A stretch of DNA of 16,862 nucleotides from Cyanobacteria bacterium UBA2855 (GCA_002350725.1 DEFJ01000030.1:1-16862), one strand, 5' to 3'; shown: positions 1 to 6,926, counted from the first letter of the stretch. Made by a program: numbers and translations. The notes: generated by a model not told the origin, from the letters alone.

Positions 1-16
1 TATCAATAAGGCAAAT

Positions 17-190
17 TCCCCTCTCTTACAGTTTCATTTTAGTAGGAGAGGATACAAGATGTAGGCAATCTTGTTGCCGTACAGCTTGTTGGTGAGGTAA
101 AAATTTAACCTCATCTGTTGTTGTAAATTTCGCTTACGCTCATTAACAACAACTTCTTCTCCTAATTACAATTAGGAGAAGGGAATATTC
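17..190. repeat. Hairpin-rich intergenic repeat, left copy
   Basis: Non-coding stretch made of successive hairpins: arms 20-29/42-51 (one G-T pair), arms 54-60/68-74, arms 117-124/146-153 (GTTGTTGT/ACAACAAC) with a 21-base loop, and arms 156-166/171-181. The third hairpin and the AATTAGGAGA segment at 170-189 reappear in the same order and orientation at 571-654. This is seen directly. I infer an interspersed intergenic element; whether it is moved or merely repeated in the genome cannot be told from one window. Confidence 0.6.
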
Positions 191-216
191 CTTTTCCGTC
201 ATTGGTTAGGTTTATA

Positions 217-225
217 TGTTATAAT
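217..225 (+). promoter_or_regulatory. Extended -10 element ahead of DUF559 gene
   Basis: A perfect TGnTATAAT (TG at 217-218, TATAAT at 220-225) ends six bases before the ATG at 232. Initiation would fall at or next to the A of the ATG, so the message would be leaderless; there is no Shine-Dalgarno in the preceding bases. No convincing -35 box is visible, as is common for extended -10 promoters. Confidence 0.45.
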
Positions 226-231
226 TAGCGT

Positions 232-566
232 ATGGATAAAAAATATTATACCGCAAGAATGTTAAGGAAAAATGCTACAATTCATGAAAAGCGTTTATGG
301 AATCTACTTAAAAACAGACAATTTCATAACTTGCGATTTAAAAGACAGGTTCCTATCGGTAACTATATTGTAGATTTCTTGTGTCCTGAAATAAAGCTAG
401 TAATTGAAATTGACGGCGACAGCATAATGAGCCGGAAAATATTGAATATGATAACAAGCGAACAGAATTTTTACAAAATAATGGTTTCAAAGTTATAAGA
501 TTTTGGAATAATGATATTTATAAAAATATTAATGGAATTTTAGAAGAAATAGAGAAATACATTTAA
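232..566 (+). pseudogene. DUF559 endonuclease-like protein, single-base frameshift
   Basis: The first ~62 residues match the DUF559 family (Vsr/restriction-endonuclease fold): an ARMLRKN-x-T-x-x-E-x-x-LW start, a K/R-rich RQVPIG segment, then YIVDFLCPE and VIEIDGD, which carry the acidic active-site strand. The open frame then runs off into unrelated residues and stops at 498. Reading from 420 in the next frame gives the expected rest of the family: QHNEPENIEYDNKR, then FKVIRFWNND, ending EEIEKYI with a stop at 564-566. One missing base at about 415-419 (family consensus Asp-Gly-Gly-Gln-His) would restore a protein of about 112 residues, the usual family length. Either a young pseudogene or a sequencing error. 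The family's biological role is poorly known. It sits alone between two copies of a hairpin repeat. Confidence 0.85.
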
Positions 567-570
567 AAAA

Positions 571-654
571 TAAATTTTAACTTCACCCGCAGATGTAATT
601 CGCTATACTCAAACATCTGCTACCACCCTTAAATAATTAGGAGATGGGAATATT
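571..654. repeat. Hairpin-rich intergenic repeat, right copy
   Basis: Direct-orientation relative of the left repeat. It opens with AAATTTTAACTTCA (left copy: AAATTTAACCTCA at 101-113), then a hairpin with arms GCAGATGT 589-596 and ACATCTGC 613-620 around a 16-base loop, then a 20-base block at 635-654 that differs from 170-189 at one base. The stem bases differ completely from the left copy while the loop core TTCGCT-x-AC-x-CTCA is kept. The second hairpin of the left copy is degraded here. Confidence 0.6.
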
Positions 655-686
655 GTAACTCCTAAAAATAAAATTTGTTATCAGAA

Positions 687-722
687 AAAAGCAGGAAGTG
701 AAAATTATCACTTCCTGCTTTT
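687..722 (-). terminator. Rho-independent terminator of the alcohol dehydrogenase gene
   Basis: Perfect 14-bp inverted repeat (687-700 with 709-722, core GCAGGAAGTG) around an 8-base loop. Read on the minus strand it lies 17 bases past the dehydrogenase stop codon and its stem runs into a T tract (complement of 685-690). Confidence 0.85.
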
Positions 723-739
723 AGTTATATTAACTATCA

Positions 740-1951
740 CTACTGTAGAGGTTTTAAGGATGCTTGATAAATTTTTCTTACCGTATCTTTATCCTTACCC
801 GCAGGTGCAATACCGATTAAGCCATCCAGTGATGGTGTTGTAAATACCAAATCAACAAGTTTATCTACATCAGCTTCACTAAAACCTTCATCCGTAAGCT
901 TTTCAGGTACACCTACCGATTGCAGCCATTTTTCAATACCTTTTGCAGCCTTTTCTCCTTCACCCTTTTCGCCTTTCAAATCAGGAACAATAGGAGAAAG
1001 AATATCTGCCAAGATACTTGCTCTATTATCATACATTGTATTTACCACAGCCGGTAAAAGAATTGCCAAACCTAAGCCGTGGGACAATTCAGGCTTAACC
1101 GCACTTAAAGGATGTTCCAAAGCATGTGTATAATGTAATAACCCGTTATCAAAACATACTCCGCCCATCATTGCTGCGTATGCCAAATAATATCTTGCCG
1201 TTAAATCCTCAGGATTTTCAATTGCTTTTGGCAAATATTTTGCAACCAACGCAATTACTTCCCTTGCCAGCGTTACGCAATATGGCGAAGTCACGGTAGA
1301 TGTCGCTGCTTCAACAACATGGTTAACAGCATCAATTGAAACATATCTTGTTTGTTTTGGAGATAATTTTACCATAAGCTGAGGATCATCAATTGCAAAC
1401 ATAGGATAAATACAATCGTATGCAATTGCAGGTTTAAAATTTTTCTCTTCATTTGTTACAACCGCAAATCTGTTTGTTTCCGTTCCTGTTCCGTGAGTAA
1501 GATTTATCGACACAATAGGAACGGCACATTCAGGTGTGAATTTAAATTCATACAAATCTTCCGCCGTTTTATCGGGATATTTTAGCAAAATTGCAACAGA
1601 CTTACCTGCATCCGTCGGAGAGCCACCGCCTATTGCAAGCACAGCCTTTGCGCCAAAATCTCTTGCAATTTTTGTTGCGTTATTTACATGATGAGTATTC
1701 GGATTAGGGGTAACTTCCGCAAAATTGACATACCCAATACTGTTATCTTTCAAGGCTTTTTCTACATAATCCCAAGCACCTGTTGCTTTATATGCATTAC
1801 GTCCTGACATAACTATTACTTTATCTATGCCTTTATCTTTTAATATTTTTGCTATATCAGAGATTTTTTTAATAGCACCAACTCCAAAAAATACAGAAGT
1901 TCTGGTTCTGATTTCTCTGACTTCATTAATGTCAATATCCTTTTCCCACAT
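740..1951 (-). CDS. Iron-containing alcohol dehydrogenase
   Basis: Group III (metal-dependent) alcohol dehydrogenase, 403 residues, usual family length; cytoplasmic NAD(P)-dependent interconversion of an alcohol and an aldehyde or ketone. The nucleotide-binding motif GGGSPTDAGK is at 108-117. The metal ligands line up with those of FucO: D207, H211, H276 and H291, with H280 matching the extra conserved histidine, in the segments DAVNH, HALEHPL and SHGLGLA. The start ATG follows an AAGGAGAG ribosome site seven bases away. It is a single-gene unit with its own promoter (1987-2015) and terminator (687-722). Closest in character to butanol/ethanol dehydrogenases of fermenters; the physiological substrate cannot be read from sequence. 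Confidence 0.93.
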   Translation of the reverse strand: MWEKDIDINEVREIRTRTSVFFGVGAIKKISDIAKILKDKGIDKVIVMSGRNAYKATGAWDYVEKALKDNSIGYVNFAEVTPNPNTHHVNNATKIARDFGAKAVLAIGGGSPTDAGKSVAILLKYPDKTAEDLYEFKFTPECAVPIVSINLTHGTGTETNRFAVVTNEEKNFKPAIAYDCIYPMFAIDDPQLMVKLSPKQTRYVSIDAVNHVVEAATSTVTSPYCVTLAREVIALVAKYLPKAIENPEDLTARYYLAYAAMMGGVCFDNGLLHYTHALEHPLSAVKPELSHGLGLAILLPAVVNTMYDNRASILADILSPIVPDLKGEKGEGEKAAKGIEKWLQSVGVPEKLTDEGFSEADVDKLVDLVFTTPSLDGLIGIAPAGKDKDTVRKIYQASLKPLQ

Positions 1952-1986
1952 AACAAACTCTCCTTTCGTACATACTCGACAATACT

Positions 1987-2015
1987 ATTATCAAATAAAA
2001 AAATCCTATTTACAA
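1987..2015 (-). promoter_or_regulatory. Promoter of the alcohol dehydrogenase gene
   Basis: Minus strand: -35 TTGTAA (2010-2015), 17-base spacer, -10 GATAAT (1987-1992). Predicted start near 1980 gives a leader of about 29 bases containing the AAGGAG ribosome site. Pattern match only. Confidence 0.5.
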
Positions 2016-2122
2016 GAATATTTTCTTAACAATATGAAATATTTTTATGAATTACGGCAATTTTTAAAAAATAAATCACTTTATAAAAATATAGTGTTAT
2101 TTTTGGTAGGAGAAAAATTTTT

Positions 2123-2479
2123 ATGATGAACTCAACGGTTAGTGCAATTCCTCAATATGCACCGCAACAAGCAACAACGCAAGGTGTAGCTGCTATCGAC
2201 AATACTCAAACAGACGAGCAGCAAAAAACATACGCAAATGAACAAAGCATGGCAATCACATATGATATTGCAGCTGAATACAATGCTATTTGCAAAATGA
2301 ATAACATGCTTAGCGACATAACAAAAGAAATTAAAACAACAGAAGACCCGGAACGCAAAAAATTATTAGAAGCAAGAGTAAGAACCTTGAATAACATGAT
2401 TCTTCAGCGAGAAGCAAAAATTAATCAAATGGAACAAGTAAAAAATCAAATTGATGCTCAATTTGCAAATCTGAATTAA
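2123..2479 (+). CDS. Small hypothetical coiled-coil protein
   Basis: I do not recognise this 118-residue protein. The first ~40 residues are low-complexity and rich in Gln, Ala and Thr; about 45-118 reads as a charged, heptad-like helix (segments such as EYNAICKMNNML and EAKINQMEQVKNQI), consistent with a two-helix coiled coil. There is no signal peptide or membrane segment. AGGAGA at 2108-2113 lies nine bases before the first of two tandem ATG codons (2123 and 2126), supporting the first. It is convergent with the membrane-protein gene to its right; the two stop codons share the palindrome TTAA. General build resembles the other small unknown protein at 4862-5212, though I see no clear alignment. 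Confidence 0.7.
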   Translation: MMNSTVSAIPQYAPQQATTQGVAAIDNTQTDEQQKTYANEQSMAITYDIAAEYNAICKMNNMLSDITKEIKTTEDPERKKLLEARVRTLNNMILQREAKINQMEQVKNQIDAQFANLN

Positions 2480-3378
2480 GATTTACGTTGAAGGGCATCA
2501 AAACCAGCTTGAATTTCATCAGCTTTTTCACTCAATCTGTTGTAGGTTTGAGAATTTAATTCTCCGCCAATTAAAATCAGTATGGACGTATAGTATAACC
2601 ATATCATAAGAACCGCAAACGCACCAATGGTACCGTACACCATATTGTATGTTCTCAAATTATTTACATAGATTGAAAAGCCCCACGACGCAACCAACCA
2701 AAATATTACGAAGAAAAAAGACCCCGGTATCGCACTTTTTCGTTTGAAACTTTCGTTTCCCTTTAAATCCGGCAAAATATAGTAGCTTAAAAATGCCATC
2801 AAAAAGAGGGCAGCAAAAGCTATCAACCATCTGCCAATCATAATAACTAAGGCAACAGTTTCAGAAATATATCCGTGATTATACAAAAATCCTATAATGA
2901 TTTTTCCAAATATGATAAGGTTTATTGATAGAAATAACACCATCACATCCACCAAAATCATCATCAAAGACAATATTCTTGTATAAATTAAATTACGGGT
3001 TTCCTTGACTTTATACGCTCGATTTAACCCTTTTAATACAACTGCCATAGCATTCATAGAGAGAAATGTCGTAGCAACAAAGCCTATAATTGCCATTATT
3101 CCACCCTGAGAAAATATCATAACCTCAGACAAAACAGTCATTATTAAATTCATCGCTTGCTCAGGCATAAATTTGGCAAGAAAAAGTAAAACCGGCTCCA
3201 TTAATGATTTGTTACCCATCCAACCAAAAATTGACATCAAAAAAAGCATAAACGGGAATATACCTATAACCAGCATAAATCCCATCTCAGCAGCCATTCC
3301 AAAAAAGTCGTTATCTATAACAGAATGGATAAGACGAATAATGCAATCTATAACTTTGTTTTTACTCTTTATTATCAT
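2476..3378 (-). CDS. YihY/BrkB family inner-membrane protein
   Basis: 300-residue polytopic membrane protein of the YihY/virulence-factor-BrkB (UPF0761) family, usual length. About six hydrophobic segments are visible (around 30-50, 90-115, 135-160, 175-205, 218-240, 250-273). The family's C-terminal signature is clear: Y-x-N in IYVNNLRTYNMVYG, then YGTIGAF and IWLYYTSI, then a hydrophobic stretch ending GGELN. The molecular function of the family is not settled. Its ATG overlaps the stop of the upstream DHH phosphoesterase gene (ATGA, 3375-3378), with no good Shine-Dalgarno of its own, so translation is probably coupled. Confidence 0.9.
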   Translation of the reverse strand: MIIKSKNKVIDCIIRLIHSVIDNDFFGMAAEMGFMLVIGIFPFMLFLMSIFGWMGNKSLMEPVLLFLAKFMPEQAMNLIMTVLSEVMIFSQGGIMAIIGFVATTFLSMNAMAVVLKGLNRAYKVKETRNLIYTRILSLMMILVDVMVLFLSINLIIFGKIIIGFLYNHGYISETVALVIMIGRWLIAFAALFLMAFLSYYILPDLKGNESFKRKSAIPGSFFFVIFWLVASWGFSIYVNNLRTYNMVYGTIGAFAVLMIWLYYTSILILIGGELNSQTYNRLSEKADEIQAGFDALQRKS

Positions 3379-4340
3379 AATTCTAATTTTACAATTTCAT
3401 CTAATATTTTTTTTACTGCTGTATCTACATTTGATTTTATCAGACATCCCGCCGCAAGTTTATGCCCGCCGCCACCGAAAACCTCACAAATTTTTGACAC
3501 ATCTGCGGTTTCACTTCTCATTGAAATCTTTGAAGAAGAAGGGGAAAGTTGCTTTACCAAAAAAGCCACTTCGACAGATTTTATCGCCCTTAACTTTTCT
3601 GTTAATCCTTCCGTACAATCTTCTCCTACATTAAATTTTTCCATATCTTTTTTATAAACAACAGTATATGCTACCTTGTTGTTATCGGAAAACTTTGCAT
3701 TGCTAATACAATGCGCTTGAAATTGAATATGTTCTTTTGTATTTGATTCATAACAATATTTATAAATCTCTGCAGGCTTAACTCCTATCCCAATCAACTC
3801 TGCAACACTTTCCATTGCCCTTTTAGTTGTATTGTTAAACCTAAAAGCTCCGGTATCTGTTAATATTGCGGTATACAAATTTATAGCGGTGTTTTCAGAA
3901 ATCTTCCACCCTAAATTTTTCATCATACAATGCAAAACTTCACCTGTAGAACTCGCCTCAGGCTCAATATAATTTAAATCAGCATAACCTGTATTTGTAA
4001 TGTGGTGATCTATATTAACGGTTTTTTTAGCTTTTTTGAACAGTATTTCTGACTCAAACATTCTGTCATACGACGCAACATCAACATTTATAACTAAGTC
4101 ATACTCCCGCGATTTATCATATTCGCTAATATGTTTTGCTAATTTTGAATACGGCAAAAATCCATATACCTCAGGCAATTTTGACATCAATAACATATCG
4201 GCTTTTTTCTTATAATTATCCAATATTGCAGAATACAACCCACACATACTACCTAAAGTATCACCGTCAGGATTTAAGTGAGATATTATCAATATATTTT
4301 TTGAAACTTTTATGATATCATCAAATTGTTGACAGTTCAT
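3375..4340 (-). CDS. DHH/DHHA1 phosphoesterase, NrnA-like
   Basis: 321 residues, the length of bifunctional oligoribonuclease/PAP phosphatases (NrnA) and related nucleases that degrade short RNAs or cyclic-dinucleotide products. DHH domain motifs in order: HLNPDGD at 21-27, the Asp of NVDVAS at 87, DHH at 111-113 and TDTGAF at 161-166 (all metal ligands). The DHHA1 substrate-binding motif GGGGHKLAAG is at 289-298. Every catalytic residue expected is present. It is first in a two-gene unit with the yihY-like gene (ATGA overlap). The proposed promoter puts the transcription start within about two bases of the ATG and no Shine-Dalgarno is seen, suggesting a leaderless message. Whether it prefers nano-RNA, pAp or a linear dinucleotide is not decidable here. 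Confidence 0.9.
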   Translation of the reverse strand: MNCQQFDDIIKVSKNILIISHLNPDGDTLGSMCGLYSAILDNYKKKADMLLMSKLPEVYGFLPYSKLAKHISEYDKSREYDLVINVDVASYDRMFESEILFKKAKKTVNIDHHITNTGYADLNYIEPEASSTGEVLHCMMKNLGWKISENTAINLYTAILTDTGAFRFNNTTKRAMESVAELIGIGVKPAEIYKYCYESNTKEHIQFQAHCISNAKFSDNNKVAYTVVYKKDMEKFNVGEDCTEGLTEKLRAIKSVEVAFLVKQLSPSSSKISMRSETADVSKICEVFGGGGHKLAAGCLIKSNVDTAVKKILDEIVKLEL

Positions 4341-4356
4341 TACTTGATATTATCAA
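4329..4356 (+). promoter_or_regulatory. Promoter of the DciA-like gene
   Basis: A consensus -35 TTGACA (4329-4334, inside the first codons of nrnA) with a 16-base spacer to TATCAA (4351-4356). The predicted start near 4363 gives a leader of about 15 bases with AGGGA at 4367-4371. The -10 overlaps the -10 of the opposite promoter and the palindrome TTGATA-T-TATCAA (4344-4356). Confidence 0.45.
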
Positions 4357-4376
4357 AAAAATAACAGGGACGCAAA
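4349..4376 (-). promoter_or_regulatory. Promoter of the nrnA-yihY unit
   Basis: Minus strand: -35 TTTGCG (4371-4376), 16-base spacer, -10 GATAAT (4349-4354). It lies face to face with the plus-strand promoter, sharing the palindrome at 4344-4356. The transcript would begin within a base or two of the ATG at 4340. Confidence 0.4.
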
Positions 4377-4377
4377 T

Positions 4378-4701
4378 TTGGAAAAAATTCTATATACAGA
4401 TTTTGTATCAACAGAAGAGCTTATGGAAGAAATGATGGAAAACAAAGAAATAAAAAAAGCCATCACACGTAACAACTTGTACAAATTTTGGAGTAGAATT
4501 GCAGGTGCAAAATTTGCACAAAAATCAAAGCCTTATTCGCTTGCCGCAGGAGGAATACTTGTAATTGCCTGTGAAACTCCTATTGTTGCACAAGAATTAC
4601 TTCTAAAAAAAACTCAATTGCTTGTAAAATTTAAACCATATCTTGAATCATTAAAAATCAATGTTAAAGATTTACGTTTTGATGCAAAAAAATGGCAATA
4701 G
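4378..4701 (+). CDS. DUF721 / DciA-like protein
   Basis: 107 residues, matching the DUF721 family whose characterised member DciA loads or activates the replicative helicase DnaB in bacteria lacking DnaC or DnaI. Family features seen: L-x-x-FWSRIAGAKFAQKSKP (the W-x-x-I-x-G-x-x-A pattern), AAGGILVIACETPIVAQEL (the L-x-V-x-x-x-x-x-x-x-A-x-E-L strand-helix), and the closing KINVKDLRF strand. The start is TTG, preceded by AGGGA; no ATG lies upstream in frame before the promoter. It stands divergent to nrnA and apart from dnaA or recF, the common neighbours. Family assignment is firm; helicase loading is inferred from the family. Confidence 0.85.
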   Translation: MEKILYTDFVSTEELMEEMMENKEIKKAITRNNLYKFWSRIAGAKFAQKSKPYSLAAGGILVIACETPIVAQELLLKKTQLLVKFKPYLESLKINVKDLRFDAKKWQ

Positions 4702-4730
4702 GACAACTGAATACACTTACCCGCGAATAC

Positions 4731-4760
4731 TTGTAAATAAACATTCTCAGTCTATATAAA
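4731..4760 (+). promoter_or_regulatory. Promoter of the 116-residue unknown gene
   Basis: TTGTAA (4731-4736) followed at 16 bases by TATATA (4753-4758) or at 18 bases by TATAAA (4755-4760). Predicted start near 4766 would leave a leader of about 95 bases before the ATG at 4862. Confidence 0.4.
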
Positions 4761-4861
4761 ATTTATGTTAACTTTTGTAACAAAAAGAAGCTTTTGTGAA
4801 ATTATGCAAATTGAAAATACTTTATATAGACAAGAAGAGATAAAATATAAGGAGAGAGATT

Positions 4862-5212
4862 ATGACATTCCTTCCGGCACAATCACACAGAACTTTATTA
4901 ATTATGCAAAAAGCACAAGTAGATCACCAATTACAATTGATTATGTTTCAAACAAACGTTGTAATGAGTGAAGTTAACGCAATCCAAAACTTATCAATTC
5001 AAAGAGCAGCCATTGGTGAAGATGCAAGCCTGACAGACCAAGAAGAAGCTCGTACAAAAGTATTGGATCAACAAGCCGCACAACTTGAAGCTCAACAAAC
5101 TTCATTAGAATCTGAAAGAGAGCAAATAAACGCAGAATTACAAGCTCTTGCTCAATTTGTAAAAGATGGTATAAAACAATCCGTCGGATTATCAATAATG
5201 GGTGGTTCATAA
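4862..5212 (+). CDS. Small hypothetical glutamine-rich coiled-coil protein
   Basis: Unrecognised protein of 116 residues. Nearly all of it reads as amphipathic helix: a Gln/Leu-rich first half (AQVDHQLQLIMFQTNVV), then from about 60 to 100 a regular charged coiled coil (DQEEARTKVLDQQAAQL, then LESEREQINAEL), and a short Gly/Ser tail ending MGGS. No signal peptide or membrane span. The start is well supported: AAGGAGAGAG lies a few bases before the ATG, and another frame open across the same bases lacks any ribosome site. Such all-helical secreted-looking proteins can be cytoplasmic scaffolds or contact-secretion substrates; nothing here decides between these. Confidence 0.75.
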   Translation: MTFLPAQSHRTLLIMQKAQVDHQLQLIMFQTNVVMSEVNAIQNLSIQRAAIGEDASLTDQEEARTKVLDQQAAQLEAQQTSLESEREQINAELQALAQFVKDGIKQSVGLSIMGGS

Positions 5213-5262
5213 TAATAACCATCCAATCCTTAAATAAATTGTGCTAAAAATAAAAATATATA

Positions 5263-5322
5263 AAAGCGAAGTTGTAGTGAATAAGCCCTAAAATAAAATT
5301 AGGCAACCATTAACTTCGCTTT
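5263..5322. terminator. Bidirectional terminator between convergent operons
   Basis: Eleven-base inverted repeat AAAGCGAAGTT (5263-5273) / AACTTCGCTTT (5312-5322) with a small inner hairpin in the loop (GCCCTAA with TTAGGC near 5285-5303). The right arm covers the last codons and stop of folD. On the minus strand the stem is followed by a T-rich run; on the plus strand by AACGATTTTT. It separates the folD operon from the convergent small gene. The long loop makes it weaker than a textbook terminator. Confidence 0.5.
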
Positions 5323-6155
5323 AACGATTTTTCAAACAACTCATAAGTATTTAACATTAAAGATGCAATGGTCATAGGACCAACCCCGCCCGGAACCGGC
5401 GATATATAAGAAGTTTTACCACATACAGTTTCAAAATTTACATCCCCTCTGATTTTTCCGTTTTTATCACGGGAAATCCCAACATCAACTACAATTATAT
5501 TCTCATTAATCATATCTTCTTCTATTAATACTTCCCCTACTGCAGAAATTACAACATCTGCAGTTTTTGTTATGGATTTGAGATTTTTTGTATGACTATG
5601 ACAAGTTGTCACTGTTGCATTACGCTTTAATGCCATTAAAGACATCGGCTTTCCGACAAGGTTTGAACGCCCCACCACAACAACATGTTTTCCGTCTAAA
5701 TCTATATTGTATTCGTCCAAAAGCAACAAAATACCTTTCGGAGTACAAGGATAAACAGCGGGTTCCAATCCTGCTGCCAATTTTCCATAGTTTATAGTAG
5801 TAAAACAATCAACATCTTTTTGGGGAGATATTGCATCAATAATTTTCAATTTGTTAATATGCTCTGGCAAGGGCAATTGAACTAATATTGCATGCACTGA
5901 ATCATCCTGATTTAATTCATTAATTTTATCAAGAATTACATTTTCTTCGACATCAGCGGGATATTCTATAACTTCTGATTTTATTCCCAACTTTTCTGCA
6001 GTTTTTCTCTTATTATTAACATATATTTGGCTTGCAGAATCGTTACCGACAAGTATTACCGACAAACCTGGTTTTATTTCGGACTTATCAATTTTTACCT
6101 TTAGGTCACCCAATAATTTATCTCTTAAAGCTTTACCATCAAGAATTATAGTCAA
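5310..6155 (-). CDS. Methylenetetrahydrofolate dehydrogenase / cyclohydrolase
   Basis: Bifunctional FolD: oxidises 5,10-methylene-THF to methenyl-THF with NADP and hydrolyses that to 10-formyl-THF, cytoplasmic. 281 residues, full length. Catalytic residues are in place: Y45 and K49 in IYVNNKRK, Q93 in VQLPLP and D114 in KDVDCF. PCTPKG (136-141) and the cofactor site GRSNLVGKP (162-170) follow, and PVPGGVGPMT closes the substrate site (253-262). The start is TTG, preceded by AGGGGG five bases upstream; no in-frame ATG gives a better start. It is last in the rplI operon, 12 bases after the CooC-like gene. Confidence 0.95.
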   Translation of the reverse strand: MTIILDGKALRDKLLGDLKVKIDKSEIKPGLSVILVGNDSASQIYVNNKRKTAEKLGIKSEVIEYPADVEENVILDKINELNQDDSVHAILVQLPLPEHINKLKIIDAISPQKDVDCFTTINYGKLAAGLEPAVYPCTPKGILLLLDEYNIDLDGKHVVVVGRSNLVGKPMSLMALKRNATVTTCHSHTKNLKSITKTADVVISAVGEVLIEEDMINENIIVVDVGISRDKNGKIRGDVNFETVCGKTSYISPVPGGVGPMTIASLMLNTYELFEKSLKRS

Positions 6156-6167
6156 GTTAACCCCCTA

Positions 6168-6926
6168 TTAATTATCATCATCGTTCTGAGGCAAATTTAG
6201 CCTTATATAAAATTGTTTTATTGCATCAACAACAACTTTTGATTCACGAGATAAAGAGTTATACTTCAAATCCTCATCATATGGTATAACGCCCAAAACT
6301 TCTAAATCAAATTGTTTTAGCATATCATAAACAGCCGCCAGGTTTTTGCCATCTGCTTGATTAACTATAACACCTATTTGATTTCCGGCGGCATATTTTG
6401 CACTAAATTCTTCTATCCTTTTTGCAAGAAGGGCAGAATCTTCTGTAGGTCTGGCAACAATCAATGTTGTATCTACTTCTGTATCAACAAGCTGGTTTAA
6501 ATATTTCAAATCAAATTCACAATCAAAAATAACTATGTCATATCTTTTTAACAGTTTTTGTACTGCGTAATTTATCTGACCTGTAATTGGACATCTGCAA
6601 TCTTTTGCGCCAACAAACCAAGATACAATTAAATCTACATTATCATCCAATGAAACAAGAATATCCTCCATTGCCCATTCAACAAACTCTTGTTTCGACA
6701 TATCTTCAGGAATACCTGTTTTATATTCATGCTTGCCGCTTCTAATACCATATATAGTATTTCTTACATCCAACCCAAAACTATGTCCCAATTCTCCGGA
6801 CAAATCGTTGTCGAATAACAAAATAGATTTTTCGGGAAACATTTCCTTAAAAATTTTTAAAAACGCTTTTGTAATTGTTGTTTTTCCACTGCCGCTTTTA
6901 CCGGTTATAGCCAATTTATAAGTCAT
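6168..6926 (-). CDS. CooC-like P-loop ATPase with Cys-X-Cys site
   Basis: 252-residue SIMIBI-class ATPase. The deviant Walker A GKSGSGKTT (9-17) keeps the signature lysine K10 of the MinD/ArsA/CooC group; DND (39-41) and IFDCE (134-137) occupy the switch I and II places. C110-R-C112 followed by PITGQINYAVQKLL matches, in position and surroundings, the C-X-C-P element through which CooC dimers bind nickel or zinc during CO dehydrogenase maturation. The switch II region of true CooC has an Asp-x-Glu-Ala-Gly run; here it reads FDCEFDL, so this is a divergent member. RBS GAGAGG lies inside the upstream gene, which it overlaps by 11 bases; folD follows 12 bases on. Alternative: a generic ParA/MinD-like ATPase. 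Confidence 0.8.
   Translation of the reverse strand: MTYKLAITGKSGSGKTTITKAFLKIFKEMFPEKSILLFDNDLSGELGHSFGLDVRNTIYGIRSGKHEYKTGIPEDMSKQEFVEWAMEDILVSLDDNVDLIVSWFVGAKDCRCPITGQINYAVQKLLKRYDIVIFDCEFDLKYLNQLVDTEVDTTLIVARPTEDSALLAKRIEEFSAKYAAGNQIGVIVNQADGKNLAAVYDMLKQFDLEVLGVIPYDEDLKYNSLSRESKVVVDAIKQFYIRLNLPQNDDDN

Noticed and set aside
101..654. Possible CRISPR array or insertion sequence
   Set aside because: Only two degenerate repeat modules about 465 bases apart, with no regular spacers, no transposase and no matching terminal inverted repeats.
1827..2126. 99-residue plus-strand frame upstream of the 118-residue protein
   Set aside because: It runs antisense to the start of the dehydrogenase and through that gene's promoter; no ribosome site or family resemblance.
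3173..3657. Two plus-strand frames of 110 and 153 residues
   Set aside because: They lie opposite the well-supported nrnA and yihY genes, have biased composition and no ribosome sites.
4765..4971. 68-residue plus-strand frame ahead of and overlapping the small coiled-coil gene
   Set aside because: It has no ribosome site, and the AAGGAGAGAG plus ATG at 4862 clearly serves the other frame.
6168..6926. Chromosome or plasmid partitioning ParA
   Set aside because: There is no ParB gene or parS-like repeat nearby, and the C-X-C-P element and one-carbon neighbours fit CooC-type ATPases better.
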